Source: Treponema socranskii subsp. paredis ATCC 35535
GTDB lineage: Bacteria; Spirochaetota; Spirochaetia; Treponematales; Treponemataceae
NCBI GenBank assembly: GCA_000413015.1
Contig: KE332516.1
Location: 505,846-569,845, forward strand
Length of the DNA: 64,000 bases
Reading direction: 5' to 3'
This document shows positions 8,456-18,876 of the stretch, in pieces (position 1 is the first letter of the stretch; each line of letters starts with the position of its first letter). The position numbers and the translations under genes were made by a program. The notes under the pieces are model-generated. The model was not told the DNA's origin. It ran no database searches and worked only from the letters and a program-made list of their open reading frames with translations.

Positions 8456-9934
8456 TTAAGTCTCCGTACGTTTTGTCGCTTCGGCTTCATCCTGCAGTTC
8501 TTTCAAGGTCTTCGCCGACCGGACGAGCTTTTGGAAATCGTTCGATTTCAAAATTTCAAGCGCGGCGTTCAGTTGGATGTCGTAATCCGAATCGTAAAGC
8601 ATCGCGGGCTTTAAGCGATTTACGCGGACACGGATGAGGCGGCGAAGCAAAGCCGCATTGAGCGGATATTTTTTTTGCAAAACGAGGGCATAAGATGCGA
8701 TATCGCGTTCGGTCATGCCGCTGTGCGAATCGACGTAGGATGCGATCGCATTCGATTTAATAAGTTCCGCGTACGCTTTTTCTTCCGCTTCGCTCAATTC
8801 GGGATAAAGCACTTCTCTGTCGGGAGGAATACCGACTTTATCGATATTCGTATCGCTCGGAGTATAATAGCGCGCCATCGTAATTTTAAAACCGTCCGCA
8901 TTGCTGAGCGGGATGACCTGTTGTACCGATCCCTTGCCGTAGGTACGCTGACCGACGAGATATGCGAGGTGATTGTCTTTGAGCGCTCCCGCCAAAATTT
9001 CCGATGCCGACGCCGATCCTCGGTTTATAAGAACTACAATCGGAAGACCTGCGGGAACCGTCGTTTTTTTCGGGCTTGCGGTAAAGACTTTGTTTTCAAA
9101 TGCGAGACGGCTCTTCGTCGAAACGAGCGTTCCCGAATCGATGAATTTATCCGCGACGTCGGCGACGCTCGTGATGAGCCCGCCGGGGTTATCGCGCAGA
9201 TCGATTATTAAATTTTTATATTTCGCTTTTCCGAACGAGTCGAGCGCTTCCTGTACGCGCTTGGACGTATCGGGCGTAAATTCGATAATGCGGAGATAGC
9301 CCGCCGCACCTATCATGCCGTACTTTACCGTCGGCACTTCGATGAGCGCACGGACGAGCGTTACGTCGAATCGGATATCTTTGCCGCGTAAAATCGAAAC
9401 CGTAACCGGAGTGCCCGCTTTGCCGCGTAAGTGATTGAGCACTTCTTCCATCGTCATCGGAGGCGTAGCTTCCCCGTCGATCGCAGTGATATAATCGCCC
9501 GACAAAATACCGGCTTTCGCTCCGGGCGTATCTTCGATCGGAGAAGCGACTTCGACGTACGCGGGTTTGTCGGCGGACGATTCGAGGGGCTTACTGATGG
9601 AAAGGCCCACGCCGCCGAAATTGCCGGCAGTCGTATCGGAGAGCGGGCGCATCGTATTTCGATCGAGGTACTGCGTATAGGGATCTTTCAGCGAGTCGAG
9701 CATACCTTTGAGCGCTCCTTCGTAGAGCACTTTCGGATCGATTTCATCGACATAATTTTGCTGTACAAAATCGAATACCGCAGAGATTTTTTTCATGTAT
9801 TGAAAATTGGAAACGGCTTCGCCGCCGACAGGCGACTCGGCAAAACATTGGGATGCCGCAACGGAAACGATAAACGCGCATAGAACGGAAACGGCGAAGC
9901 GAAGTGATTTATTATTCGTTTTAATAACAGTCAT
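8456..9934 (-). CDS. Carboxy-terminal processing protease (S41 family)
   Basis: 492-residue periplasmic protease of the CtpA/Prc type. Signal peptide ends near SQCFA. A PDZ domain lies at roughly residues 80-165 (GGVGLSISKP to LRGKAGTPVTVSI). The S41 Ser-Lys dyad is visible: Ser in NRGSASASEILAG (about 306) and Lys in TYGKGSVQQ (about 333). It trims or degrades exported proteins at their C-termini. The start was placed at 9934 because a promoter -10 (TACAAT) ends 7 nt upstream and no Shine-Dalgarno is present; upstream in-frame starts would lie inside the promoter. First gene of the ctp-rsmE operon. Confidence 0.9.
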   Translation of the reverse strand: MTVIKTNNKSLRFAVSVLCAFIVSVAASQCFAESPVGGEAVSNFQYMKKISAVFDFVQQNYVDEIDPKVLYEGALKGMLDSLKDPYTQYLDRNTMRPLSDTTAGNFGGVGLSISKPLESSADKPAYVEVASPIEDTPGAKAGILSGDYITAIDGEATPPMTMEEVLNHLRGKAGTPVTVSILRGKDIRFDVTLVRALIEVPTVKYGMIGAAGYLRIIEFTPDTSKRVQEALDSFGKAKYKNLIIDLRDNPGGLITSVADVADKFIDSGTLVSTKSRLAFENKVFTASPKKTTVPAGLPIVVLINRGSASASEILAGALKDNHLAYLVGQRTYGKGSVQQVIPLSNADGFKITMARYYTPSDTNIDKVGIPPDREVLYPELSEAEEKAYAELIKSNAIASYVDSHSGMTERDIASYALVLQKKYPLNAALLRRLIRVRVNRLKPAMLYDSDYDIQLNAALEILKSNDFQKLVRSAKTLKELQDEAEATKRTET

Positions 9935-9941
9935 ACGTATC

Positions 9942-9970
9942 ATTGTATGACGGGAAGCTGAAAATTGCAA
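9942..9970 (-). promoter_or_regulatory. Promoter of the S41 protease gene, leaderless geometry
   Basis: On the minus strand: TTGCAA (9965-9970), 17-nt spacer, TACAAT (9942-9947). The ATG is 7 nt after the -10, so the transcript would begin at or next to the start codon. Confidence 0.55.
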
Positions 9971-9980
9971 CACGCGCGCA

Positions 9981-11567
9981 TCAATCTTCTTCGCGCGTCA
10001 ATGTAAAAGTGCGTCCTTCGGCGGGATAGCACGCATCGGGTGCGATGCGCACGGGATCGAGTTCGAGCGTGTGGTAGTCGGTTTGGACTTCGGCGGCACG
10101 GCGGGAAGAAGCGGGAACCGTTACGGTTTTAAAACGCATTTGATACGCGCTTGAAAGCAGCTGTGAGTTCAGAGACGACCGGAACTGTACAACGTGTTTA
10201 CCCGCAACGGCGCCGATTACATAGATGCCTTCGTCGTATGCGTTATCGCCCGAAACGGTATACGTCGTTTTTCCGAATTTGATAACGAGACCGTTGTCGG
10301 TTTTCCATTCCGGCCATTTCGTAAACGCGCTTTCGTATTCGCTTTGCTGCCGGCTTTCGGGCATAAAAGATGCGAACGCCGTCATTTTGCGGTAACTGCC
10401 GTCCCACAAATTATTTTCTTTAATAATCATGCGCACGTCGTCGATGATGTGAATACGCACTTCATCGATGCCCGCAAGCGAAATGTCGCAACGGCGCTGC
10501 ATATTCGTAATCGATTTGTTCGTCGTCGTAATGTAAATACCGCTTCTGCGCAGATTGCTGTCTTCCCACGCATACACTTCTTCGGTATCGTCGTAGAGGA
10601 AGATCACTTCTTTTTGCGCGTGATCGAAAAAGAGATAACGTATGCCTGCCTGCGAAGACGATGTCTTATACCATAAGCCGTCGAGAAAATCGGCAAAGGT
10701 TTCGACGGTGCCGTCTTGAATGCGCGCAAGCTCGCGCGCGGCGATCCTGCTTCCGGTCACGCGCACTTGTCGCGTTTCGACGTATTTTTGTTCCCTTTCG
10801 TTCCAGCGGTATTCGGTTTGGATTTGACTCAAATTAGCATTTTCGCCGCCGCCGGAATCCTTTGCGGAACTGTATACCCACACCGGAAAACTCTCTCCGC
10901 GCGATTGCGAAAGTTCGTACGACATCGAACGATCGTCCTGCTGAATAAAGATCGTACCGTCGGATTCGAAATCGCCGATCTGCACGAGCTCGATTTTGTT
11001 GCGTTCTTTGCGCATCATGTAGATTGCCAAAACGCTCGTACCGTCGTCTTTGACGCCTTGATACACGAGAGCGTTTTGATGTTCGCCGAGCATATCGATA
11101 CCGGTATAGGAAAAGGTGCGCGTGCGGGAAATCTCCGTCGTGATTTCGGCCGTGCGGACATATGCGTTCCGTTCCGCATCGTAGATGCCGACGATGAGTA
11201 CGAGATAGGGTATGCCTTCTTTGCGGACGGCAACGACCTGATCTTCTTTCATATCGTTATTTAAATCGATGGACAGCGTGCTGATAAGCGTTTCATTGAG
11301 CGAAAGCGGCACGAACGAAGTCATCGCTTCGTTATTGGACGAAACGGCATCCCCTGACGATTGATTTTCGGCTTCTCCCGGAGCGACGGGCATTACGATG
11401 CGCGCGCGAGGAAGACGCTCGGACGATTCTCCGACAAAGAGACGGACAACGAAAAGGATCGCGATGATGACCGCAGCGATCATAAAGAGCAGAGGAAGGA
11501 CTTTATTGAGTTTTCCGTTTTTCGATTTCGCACCGCGTCGGGCGGACGAAGCGGGTTTTAATGCCAT
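9981..11567 (-). CDS. Membrane-anchored treponemal protein of unknown function
   Basis: 528 residues. A basic N-terminus (about 20 residues) is followed by one membrane helix (about 24-46, LLFMIAAVIIAILFVVRLFV) and a large extracytoplasmic part. That part starts with a Ser/Asn-rich linker, then has FG-GAP-like beta strands (DLNNDMKEDQVVAVRKEG, LVLIVGIYD, GIDMLGEHQNALVYQG) and a C-terminal beta-rich domain. No catalytic motif seen. It ends 47 nt before the ctp start, whose own promoter lies between. The start at 11567 is chosen because TATAGT lies 6 nt upstream; the in-frame TTG at 11582 would fall in a terminator T-run. Function unknown; treponeme-restricted by impression, not tested. Confidence 0.75.
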   Translation of the reverse strand: MALKPASSARRGAKSKNGKLNKVLPLLFMIAAVIIAILFVVRLFVGESSERLPRARIVMPVAPGEAENQSSGDAVSSNNEAMTSFVPLSLNETLISTLSIDLNNDMKEDQVVAVRKEGIPYLVLIVGIYDAERNAYVRTAEITTEISRTRTFSYTGIDMLGEHQNALVYQGVKDDGTSVLAIYMMRKERNKIELVQIGDFESDGTIFIQQDDRSMSYELSQSRGESFPVWVYSSAKDSGGGENANLSQIQTEYRWNEREQKYVETRQVRVTGSRIAARELARIQDGTVETFADFLDGLWYKTSSSQAGIRYLFFDHAQKEVIFLYDDTEEVYAWEDSNLRRSGIYITTTNKSITNMQRRCDISLAGIDEVRIHIIDDVRMIIKENNLWDGSYRKMTAFASFMPESRQQSEYESAFTKWPEWKTDNGLVIKFGKTTYTVSGDNAYDEGIYVIGAVAGKHVVQFRSSLNSQLLSSAYQMRFKTVTVPASSRRAAEVQTDYHTLELDPVRIAPDACYPAEGRTFTLTREED

Positions 11568-11573
11568 AACGCT

Positions 11574-11601
11574 ACTATACAAAAAAGGGGCTGTCTCAAA
11601 A
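11574..11601 (-). promoter_or_regulatory. Promoter of the 528-residue protein gene, embedded in a terminator
   Basis: Minus strand TATAGT at 11574-11579, 6 nt before the ATG; a weak TTTTGA -35 at 11596-11601 falls inside the terminator hairpin at 11589-11623. Promoter and upstream terminator therefore overlap. Confidence 0.45.
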
Positions 11602-11623
11602 GTCGGTTACTTTTTCGACAGCC
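11581..11623 (-). terminator. Intrinsic terminator, repeated hairpin family 1 (copy 1)
   Basis: Stem GGCTGTC (11589-11595) with GACAGCC (11617-11623); on the minus strand it is followed by CCTTTTTT. A near-identical copy, reverse oriented, lies at 34728-34766 (about four differences in 37 nt). Confidence 0.7.
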
Positions 11624-11629
11624 TGTCGA

Positions 11630-11672
11630 GTTTAAAATTAAGTCTTTATATTGTAATGACTTAATTTTAAAC
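11630..11672 (-). repeat. Perfect 15-bp AT-rich inverted repeat
   Basis: GTTTAAAATTAAGTC (11630-11644) and its exact complement (11658-11672) around a 13-nt spacer, between groEL and the next gene. Could be an extra terminator hairpin or a protein-binding palindrome. Confidence 0.7.
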
Positions 11673-11695
11673 GTCGCATAGTACATCTAAGGAAG

Positions 11696-11723
11696 CTGTC
11701 CAAAAACTGAAGTTTTTGGACGG
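11696..11723 (-). repeat. Hairpin family 2 (copy 1)
   Basis: GTCCAAAAAC-TGAA-GTTTTTGGAC stem-loop, the same 24-nt core as the terminator at 18810-18837. Lies downstream of the groEL terminator. Confidence 0.7.
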
Positions 11724-11742
11724 CCCATTGAAAAAGAAGCTT

Positions 11743-11771
11743 GAAAGCACCGCATCGTTTGCGGTGCTTTC
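11743..11771 (-). terminator. Intrinsic terminator of groEL
   Basis: 12-bp perfect stem GAAAGCACCGCA / TGCGGTGCTTTC with a 5-nt loop, 7 nt past the groEL stop; T-rich tract follows on the minus strand. Confidence 0.8.
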
Positions 11772-11777
11772 ATTTTA

Positions 11778-13504
<1,727 letters not shown>

Positions 13505-13578
13505 TATGGCAACAGGTTTTACGGAAAATCGATAAAAAAAACCGCGTAAAACCATAAGATTTTGACGATTTATATTGC

Positions 13579-14487
13579 GTGAAAAAGATATCGATATTAT
13601 TCGCCCTTATCCTCCTCGGAGCGGGGATGGCATCGTGCAAAAATCCGCTCGACAAAACGGAAGAGGTTACGTTTTCGCTTCCTTCGTGGCCGCCCTACGA
13701 GTGCGCCGAATTTCCGCCGCTCGCCTATTGGGAAATACGGTACGCGGGAGGCACGCAGGCGGGCCGTGTTATTCGCCTTGAAGCGGGAGCGAAAACCGTA
13801 AGCCTCGAAGCCGCAGCCGACCGACCGCTCGCCGTGATCGCTCAGCCGATAAGCCGTCACGGCGAAACGGACGCCTTATTTTTTAAACCAGCGGGCTGCA
13901 TCTGGCCGCATGAAAGGGAACTCGGCTGGGAAAGCGGATTTGCAGCTTTTGTGTGTATGCGGCTTTACTCGCCGAAAGGCCGAACAAGCGGCGGCGCGGA
14001 ATCGGCAAACGGAAATACGGTAAAGAGCCGTGCAGACGAAACGGCAAACGGCGCATACCTTGCGACGTTCAATTGGAAAAAATTATGCGATGCCCTTGCC
14101 GAAAAATCCGCCGACACGGAACATCCATACGATCCGTGGAAAGCGGATACGGAAGCCGTCTGCACTGCGATCGCGGAACATTCGTTCGGCGCGCCGCTTC
14201 TTTCGATGAAAAAAACGGCGCTTATTACAATATCGGAACTCGAACAAAAAACAAAAGAAATCGGTGTGCCGCAATCGGGCGGTACGGAAACATCGCATGC
14301 GCTTTTTATTCCGCAGTATATTCCGCTTTACCGCACGCAGCGCAAAACGGGAAAAACGCTTTTCAAAAAAATCGGCATCACGAGCTTTTTGTACACGATC
14401 CGAAGCATCGCCGCCGTACAGTGCTTTTCAAACGGCGCTTCAGCACTTGCAATATCGGCCGTACCGCTATACACTGGGGAGCAATGA
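13579..14487 (+). CDS. Lipoprotein of unknown function
   Basis: 302 residues starting with GTG. Lipoprotein leader with a lipobox-like MASC at about residues 17-20. The rest is a globular extracytoplasmic domain with no recognised family and a Thr/Ala-rich linker near residues 130-155. Its last codons overlap the next lipoprotein start as ATGA, so both are made from one mRNA and may act together. Divergent from groEL. Confidence 0.75.
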   Translation: MKKISILFALILLGAGMASCKNPLDKTEEVTFSLPSWPPYECAEFPPLAYWEIRYAGGTQAGRVIRLEAGAKTVSLEAAADRPLAVIAQPISRHGETDALFFKPAGCIWPHERELGWESGFAAFVCMRLYSPKGRTSGGAESANGNTVKSRADETANGAYLATFNWKKLCDALAEKSADTEHPYDPWKADTEAVCTAIAEHSFGAPLLSMKKTALITISELEQKTKEIGVPQSGGTETSHALFIPQYIPLYRTQRKTGKTLFKKIGITSFLYTIRSIAAVQCFSNGASALAISAVPLYTGEQ

Positions 14488-15659
14488 AATGCAGATACAT
14501 AGCCGTACTGTGCGCCCTCCTCTCGCTCGCTTCGTGCCGCGGAAAAAATCGGCAAGCCCCGCTCACTTCTTCGGACACCGCTTCGGGGAAAAAAGCTCAT
14601 ACATGGTATTGTTTTGACGGCGGAGCGATAAAAGAAATCGACGACGTAAGGCGCGCGCCCATGCAGGCGGAAAAACCGTGGACGGAAGCCGTACGCATTT
14701 CATCGGCATCGAGCGCTCTCGGAAACGGAAACGAAACGCCCTGCGCATACGCCGTCGTCAACAGGCTCGGCATGATCGTCTTTACCGGAAGCACTTTCCG
14801 CCTGTATACGGATGCAGCCGTCTTTGCCGACAGAACGGCGGGCAGTCTCGTATTCCAAAACGATACGCCTGTTTTTTCTCTGTATAAAAGCACCTTTTTC
14901 AACGCGTCGATTGCAAACAACGCTGCAGGCGGCGTGCATCACTTTCTCGTTCTCTTCGATACGGCGTCGAGCGTTTTTTATCCGCTCATCACGTGTACGG
15001 CTCTCGGACTTCCCGCCGAATCCGAAATAACGGACTTCGTATGGGACGGAAACGTTTTCGTGTGTTCGGTAAAAAAATCCGCAGAAGAAAAAACGGATTT
15101 TTCATATCTTTCCGTACAACCGAAAATTCCGCTCCTTTCGATTTCGCCTTCTTCGGCAAAAAACGATCTCCTCATTTCCGAAACGGACTCAAGCGCATAC
15201 CGATCGCAGGCAACCCCGGTCAATATCGCATTCGCACCGAAACGTTTGCAGGAGCTCGCATCGCTCGTCGATGAAAATACGGCATTTTTCGTAGAATGCC
15301 GAACGGCAGGCGGACACTCGCCGAGGCGCTATACGAATCAAAAGCAAAACGAAGACGCAGCCCCGCTTGCGGCGAACGCGCTCATCGCCGACACTTACGC
15401 GTGTCTCATGTTTCGAGACGGTACGACGTACGCAAGCGGCGCGCTTTACGGACGGCATATCGTAAACGGAGGAAAACCCGCCGCATTCAGATTGCCGAAA
15501 CTTCCCGCAGGCTACGCATATACGGCATTCGCGGTTTCCGGTACGACGATGTACGCGGCGTGGGAAGAAAGCGATTTTTACAAAACGGGCAAAAGCGGTT
15601 TTCTCTCCGTCGATTTGGAAGCGATCCTTTACGGAAGCGTTTCCGATGCGGCACGGTAA
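14484..15659 (+). CDS. Lipoprotein of unknown function, coupled to the preceding gene
   Basis: 391 residues. The ATG at 14484 overlaps the stop of the upstream lipoprotein gene (ATGA), and the residues after it form a clean lipoprotein signal with lipobox LASC. An upstream in-frame extension exists but has no signal-peptide character and lies on top of the previous gene, so it is rejected. The mature part is beta-rich with repeated Phe/Tyr-containing strands, perhaps a propeller-like fold (GTTYASGALYGRHIV, TTMYAAWEES). No family recognised. Confidence 0.75.
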   Translation: MKCRYIAVLCALLSLASCRGKNRQAPLTSSDTASGKKAHTWYCFDGGAIKEIDDVRRAPMQAEKPWTEAVRISSASSALGNGNETPCAYAVVNRLGMIVFTGSTFRLYTDAAVFADRTAGSLVFQNDTPVFSLYKSTFFNASIANNAAGGVHHFLVLFDTASSVFYPLITCTALGLPAESEITDFVWDGNVFVCSVKKSAEEKTDFSYLSVQPKIPLLSISPSSAKNDLLISETDSSAYRSQATPVNIAFAPKRLQELASLVDENTAFFVECRTAGGHSPRRYTNQKQNEDAAPLAANALIADTYACLMFRDGTTYASGALYGRHIVNGGKPAAFRLPKLPAGYAYTAFAVSGTTMYAAWEESDFYKTGKSGFLSVDLEAILYGSVSDAAR

Positions 15660-15698
15660 ACACTCGTATTTTCGGTAGATTTTTCGCAAAAAACTTAC

Positions 15699-15704
15699 GA
15701 TAAT
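15699..15704 (+). promoter_or_regulatory. -10 box, leaderless geometry
   Basis: GATAAT ends 6 nt before the ATG at 15711; no Shine-Dalgarno in between. The -35 is weak (TAGATT, 17 nt further upstream). Confidence 0.4.
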
Positions 15705-15710
15705 AGAAGT

Positions 15711-17129
15711 ATGAGCGATAATCAGACTTTTTTCGGCACGCTCGAAACGGCGATTGCGGAAAAAACGGAAAACTTAAACGCAAAAGTTCTTCCCGACGTG
15801 CTTTCGAATTTTCAACTGCTCCATACTTGCGTCAAAAATATGTATACCATGCTCGTCCAGCGCGCGCTTATTAAACCCGATCCGTATAAGCTTGAAAAAA
15901 AAATCACGGAAATCATACTGCCGGACGAATCGGCGTATATGGAGAACGAACGCTCCATCGTCATGGGAACGCGCTTTTCCGACTACGAAAGCATGCTCGA
16001 ATTCGTGTGCACGTATTATAAATTTTCGACCGATCACCTCGATTTGGCGCAGACAAAATGCCTGCTCGATTTGGCGACCTGTATCGACTGGAGAGCGTTT
16101 TCAATCAACAGTTCGAAGGTAAACACGAGGGGACTCGCGACGCTCGTAAATGAAGCGCACATCCATGCTCCGCAGATGGTCTTGAGTCTCATAAGCGATT
16201 CTCTCAACAAAAGCAGTACGGCCGTTTCCGCTATTCATTCGGGCTTGACCGATTTTGTAAATTTCCAGCGCGAAGCTTATAAGTTCGAAGTGCGCAAAAA
16301 AGTGATCGAAAATCCGGCATTCGATAAAACGACGCTTTCTTCATTCAGCGCGGAAATGGCTGAAATCAAACGTCTCTTTCCGAAAGTACTCGGCAAAAAA
16401 CAATACTACAGCGAATTGATTCAGGAAATCGTCAAGGAAGATTGCGCTCCCGAAAAAGAACAATTCCGGCAGCAAGCTCTCGCACGTCTGCGCATCGCGG
16501 AAAAAAAAGTACGGGAAGTAAAGCGAAAAGTGGACACGAGAGCCATGCTGCTCGACACCGTATTTTCGCTTTCAGCGCTTGCGCCGCAATACGAGCAGGT
16601 CATCGCAAAGGTCGAATCGAATCACGCCGTCCTGAGTTCCGAACACAACGGTTTTTTCGATAAATTAAAACGCGCGCTCAGACAAGCGTTCAATCTCAAA
16701 GCCGCACCCGAAGAATACGAACTGGTCATCGTAAATCAAAAAAACGAAGCGCGCACGACAAAAAAAATCGAATACAATACCTTTTTCGCGCTCCTCGTGC
16801 GGAAACAGCAATTTTTACAATCGTTCGCCGATACGCAAAGCGAAGAGTTCCGAAAGATTACGGCCGCAGCGGAAGAAACGGTACTCGGTTTTATCAACCG
16901 GCAGCTTACCGACAACCGGGAAATTCTTTTGCAGCTCAATGCGCTCGACGAATATTTCAAATCGCAAGCGTCAGCAGCAAACAAAGACAAAATCAAAGGA
17001 ATGAAAATGGAACTCGTCACGATGAAAAATACGCTCGTCAAGGCGAATCAAAAGCGAGCCGAATACGTGTCCGTCGCCGAAGAAAAAATGCAGCTGGAAA
17101 AATTGGGAATCAATGAAGATGGGTTCTAA
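15711..17129 (+). CDS. Cytosolic coiled-coil protein, spirochaete-type, unknown function
   Basis: 472 residues, no signal peptide or membrane helix, strongly alpha-helical. Long charged helices occur at about 225-275 (QQALARLRIAEKKVREVKRKVD) and near the C-terminus (MKMELVTMKNTLVKANQKR). No enzymatic motif recognised. It overlaps the start of the downstream substrate-binding protein gene by 17 nt. Style and size resemble the protein at 22482-24026, but I see no convincing alignment between the two. Confidence 0.75.
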   Translation: MSDNQTFFGTLETAIAEKTENLNAKVLPDVLSNFQLLHTCVKNMYTMLVQRALIKPDPYKLEKKITEIILPDESAYMENERSIVMGTRFSDYESMLEFVCTYYKFSTDHLDLAQTKCLLDLATCIDWRAFSINSSKVNTRGLATLVNEAHIHAPQMVLSLISDSLNKSSTAVSAIHSGLTDFVNFQREAYKFEVRKKVIENPAFDKTTLSSFSAEMAEIKRLFPKVLGKKQYYSELIQEIVKEDCAPEKEQFRQQALARLRIAEKKVREVKRKVDTRAMLLDTVFSLSALAPQYEQVIAKVESNHAVLSSEHNGFFDKLKRALRQAFNLKAAPEEYELVIVNQKNEARTTKKIEYNTFFALLVRKQQFLQSFADTQSEEFRKITAAAEETVLGFINRQLTDNREILLQLNALDEYFKSQASAANKDKIKGMKMELVTMKNTLVKANQKRAEYVSVAEEKMQLEKLGINEDGF

Positions 17130-18771
17130 TTTCAATAAAATCGGTTTTATTAAAAAACGGTGCATCGTTCTTTTTGCGGCGGCGCTGTGTACGGCCTCCT
17201 TCTTTCCGCAAACGCACGACGATACCCTCCCCGATACGGACATTCCCGAAATCGACGGTTCCGGCGACTTTTTCGAAGCGGAAACGGTCGACCCCGCGCT
17301 GCAGCGTAATTTTACGATCATCGTTCCGGCACATGAATACGATTTGAATCCGCACACTGCTTCCTACAGTTCCGAATCGCAAATTCTCTCATCGCTCTAT
17401 GAAGGGCTTTTTTCATACGATCCCGTAACGCTCGAACCGAAAAATGCGCTCGCCGTTCGATACCGCATTTCGCGCAATAAAAAACGCTGGACTTTTACGC
17501 TCCGCAAAAATGCTAAGTTCAGCGACGGCTCTCCGATCACGGCCCGGGACGTGTGCGGCGCATGGCTCGACTTGCTTGCGGAACCTCGTGCGCCCTATTC
17601 GTCCATGCTCGACATCATCGAGGGAGCGGCCGCATATCGAAGCGGCAAGGGAAAGCGGAATGCGGTCGGCATACGCGCACTTTCCGACACGACGCTCGTC
17701 GTCGAGCTCGCCTCTCCTGCAGGATATTTGCCGCGCGTACTGTGCCACAGTGCGTTCTCCGTATATAAAAAAGATACAAGCGTTTCAAGCGGCGCATTTT
17801 CCATGCAGCGGAATTCGAACGGAGAGATGATTTTAATAAAAAATAATAATTATTGGGATGCCGAACACACGCACATCGAGCGGATCGCAATCGTGCAAAG
17901 CGACGACGCCGATGAAAACGCATTTTTATTCAATACGGGAAACGCCGACTGGATAGCGGGAAACGTTACCGTTCAAAAACTGCTCGACAAAGACTGCGCT
18001 CAAATCAACGCGGAATTCGCGACGGAATATTTATTTTTCAAAAGCCGGAAAAAGAGCGTATGGAACAATCCCGATCTGAGAGCCGCCCTCCTCGAAGCCG
18101 TACCGTGGGATGAACTCCGTTCGCAAGCGTTCGTCAAAGCGCCGACCCTCGTCTATCCGATAAACGGTTACCCGCAAGTCGAAGGCTTTACGTATACCGA
18201 TCCGGACGAAGGGATATCCCTTATGTCCGACGCGAAAAAAAAGGCCGGTATTCCGCAAAACAGGAGACTCCCGCTCGTGATCGGAATTCCCGATACCGAT
18301 TACATGAAAAAGCAGGCGGCGATTTTAGCAGACGCATGGAAGGCGCTCGGTGTCGACGTCGAAGTACAAACTTCACCTATAAAGAGCTACCTCGAAAGCA
18401 TTCCGTCGTGGAACGCAGATCTTTTTTCGTATACGTGGATCGGCGATTTTGCCGACCCGCTCGCATTCCTCGAACTCTTCCGCTCGGCATCGACGCTCAA
18501 CGTCGCACAGTGGAAAAACGCCGAATACGATAAACTGCTCGGAGAAGCCGCGCTCTACACGGGCGAAGAACGGACAAAACTGCTCGCACGGGCGGAACAG
18601 ATTTTACTCGATTCGGGCGAAGTGCTGCCCGTTTCGCATCCGGTAAGTCTCAACGTCATCGATTTGGAAACGGTCGGCGGCTGGTCGTCGAATGCGTTCG
18701 ACATTCACCCGTTCAAATATCTGTATAAAAAGCGAAAGACAAGCCCGCTCCCGAACATCGTCGCGCGGTAA
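17113..18771 (+). CDS. Orphan oligopeptide-type ABC substrate-binding protein (family 5)
   Basis: 552 residues. N-terminal hydrophobic signal (KKRCIVLFAAALCTASFF) without an obvious lipobox Cys at the usual place, then an SBP_bac_5 domain: LSSLYEGLFSYDP, WTFTLRKNAKFSDGSPITARDV, FSMQRNSNGEMILIKNNNYWD and WIGDFADPLAFLELF. Periplasmic binding of peptides or similar solutes. No permease or ATPase gene is nearby; the only complete transporter of this class begins at 59239. The last 17 bp of coding sequence plus 16 bp beyond are duplicated at 19609-19641, on the far side of the higBA module. Confidence 0.9.
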   Translation: MKMGSNFNKIGFIKKRCIVLFAAALCTASFFPQTHDDTLPDTDIPEIDGSGDFFEAETVDPALQRNFTIIVPAHEYDLNPHTASYSSESQILSSLYEGLFSYDPVTLEPKNALAVRYRISRNKKRWTFTLRKNAKFSDGSPITARDVCGAWLDLLAEPRAPYSSMLDIIEGAAAYRSGKGKRNAVGIRALSDTTLVVELASPAGYLPRVLCHSAFSVYKKDTSVSSGAFSMQRNSNGEMILIKNNNYWDAEHTHIERIAIVQSDDADENAFLFNTGNADWIAGNVTVQKLLDKDCAQINAEFATEYLFFKSRKKSVWNNPDLRAALLEAVPWDELRSQAFVKAPTLVYPINGYPQVEGFTYTDPDEGISLMSDAKKKAGIPQNRRLPLVIGIPDTDYMKKQAAILADAWKALGVDVEVQTSPIKSYLESIPSWNADLFSYTWIGDFADPLAFLELFRSASTLNVAQWKNAEYDKLLGEAALYTGEERTKLLARAEQILLDSGEVLPVSHPVSLNVIDLETVGGWSSNAFDIHPFKYLYKKRKTSPLPNIVAR

Positions 18772-18787
18772 AAAGCCGCTCGCTTCG
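18755..18787 (+). repeat. 33-bp direct repeat, left copy
   Basis: Identical to 19609-19641. Covers the last codons and stop of the binding-protein gene. Together the copies bracket the toxin-antitoxin module like the boundaries of an inserted cassette. Confidence 0.9.
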
Positions 18788-18809
18788 AGCCGTCTCCGCC
18801 GTCCGAGGG

Positions 18810-18837
18810 CTGTCCAAAAACTGAAGTTTTTGGACAG
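18810..18837 (+). terminator. Intrinsic terminator, hairpin family 2 (copy 2)
   Basis: 12-bp stem CTGTCCAAAAAC / GTTTTTGGACAG with TGAA loop, followed by TTTTCC. Terminates the binding-protein transcript; same core as the hairpin at 11696-11723. Confidence 0.75.
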
Positions 18838-18876
18838 TTTTCCTGATTTTAGATACACTTCGACAAGTCGTTCACT

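Noticed and set aside
13953..14483. N-terminal extension of the 14484 lipoprotein
   Set aside because: Runs out of frame over the upstream lipoprotein gene; the signal peptide begins exactly at 14484.
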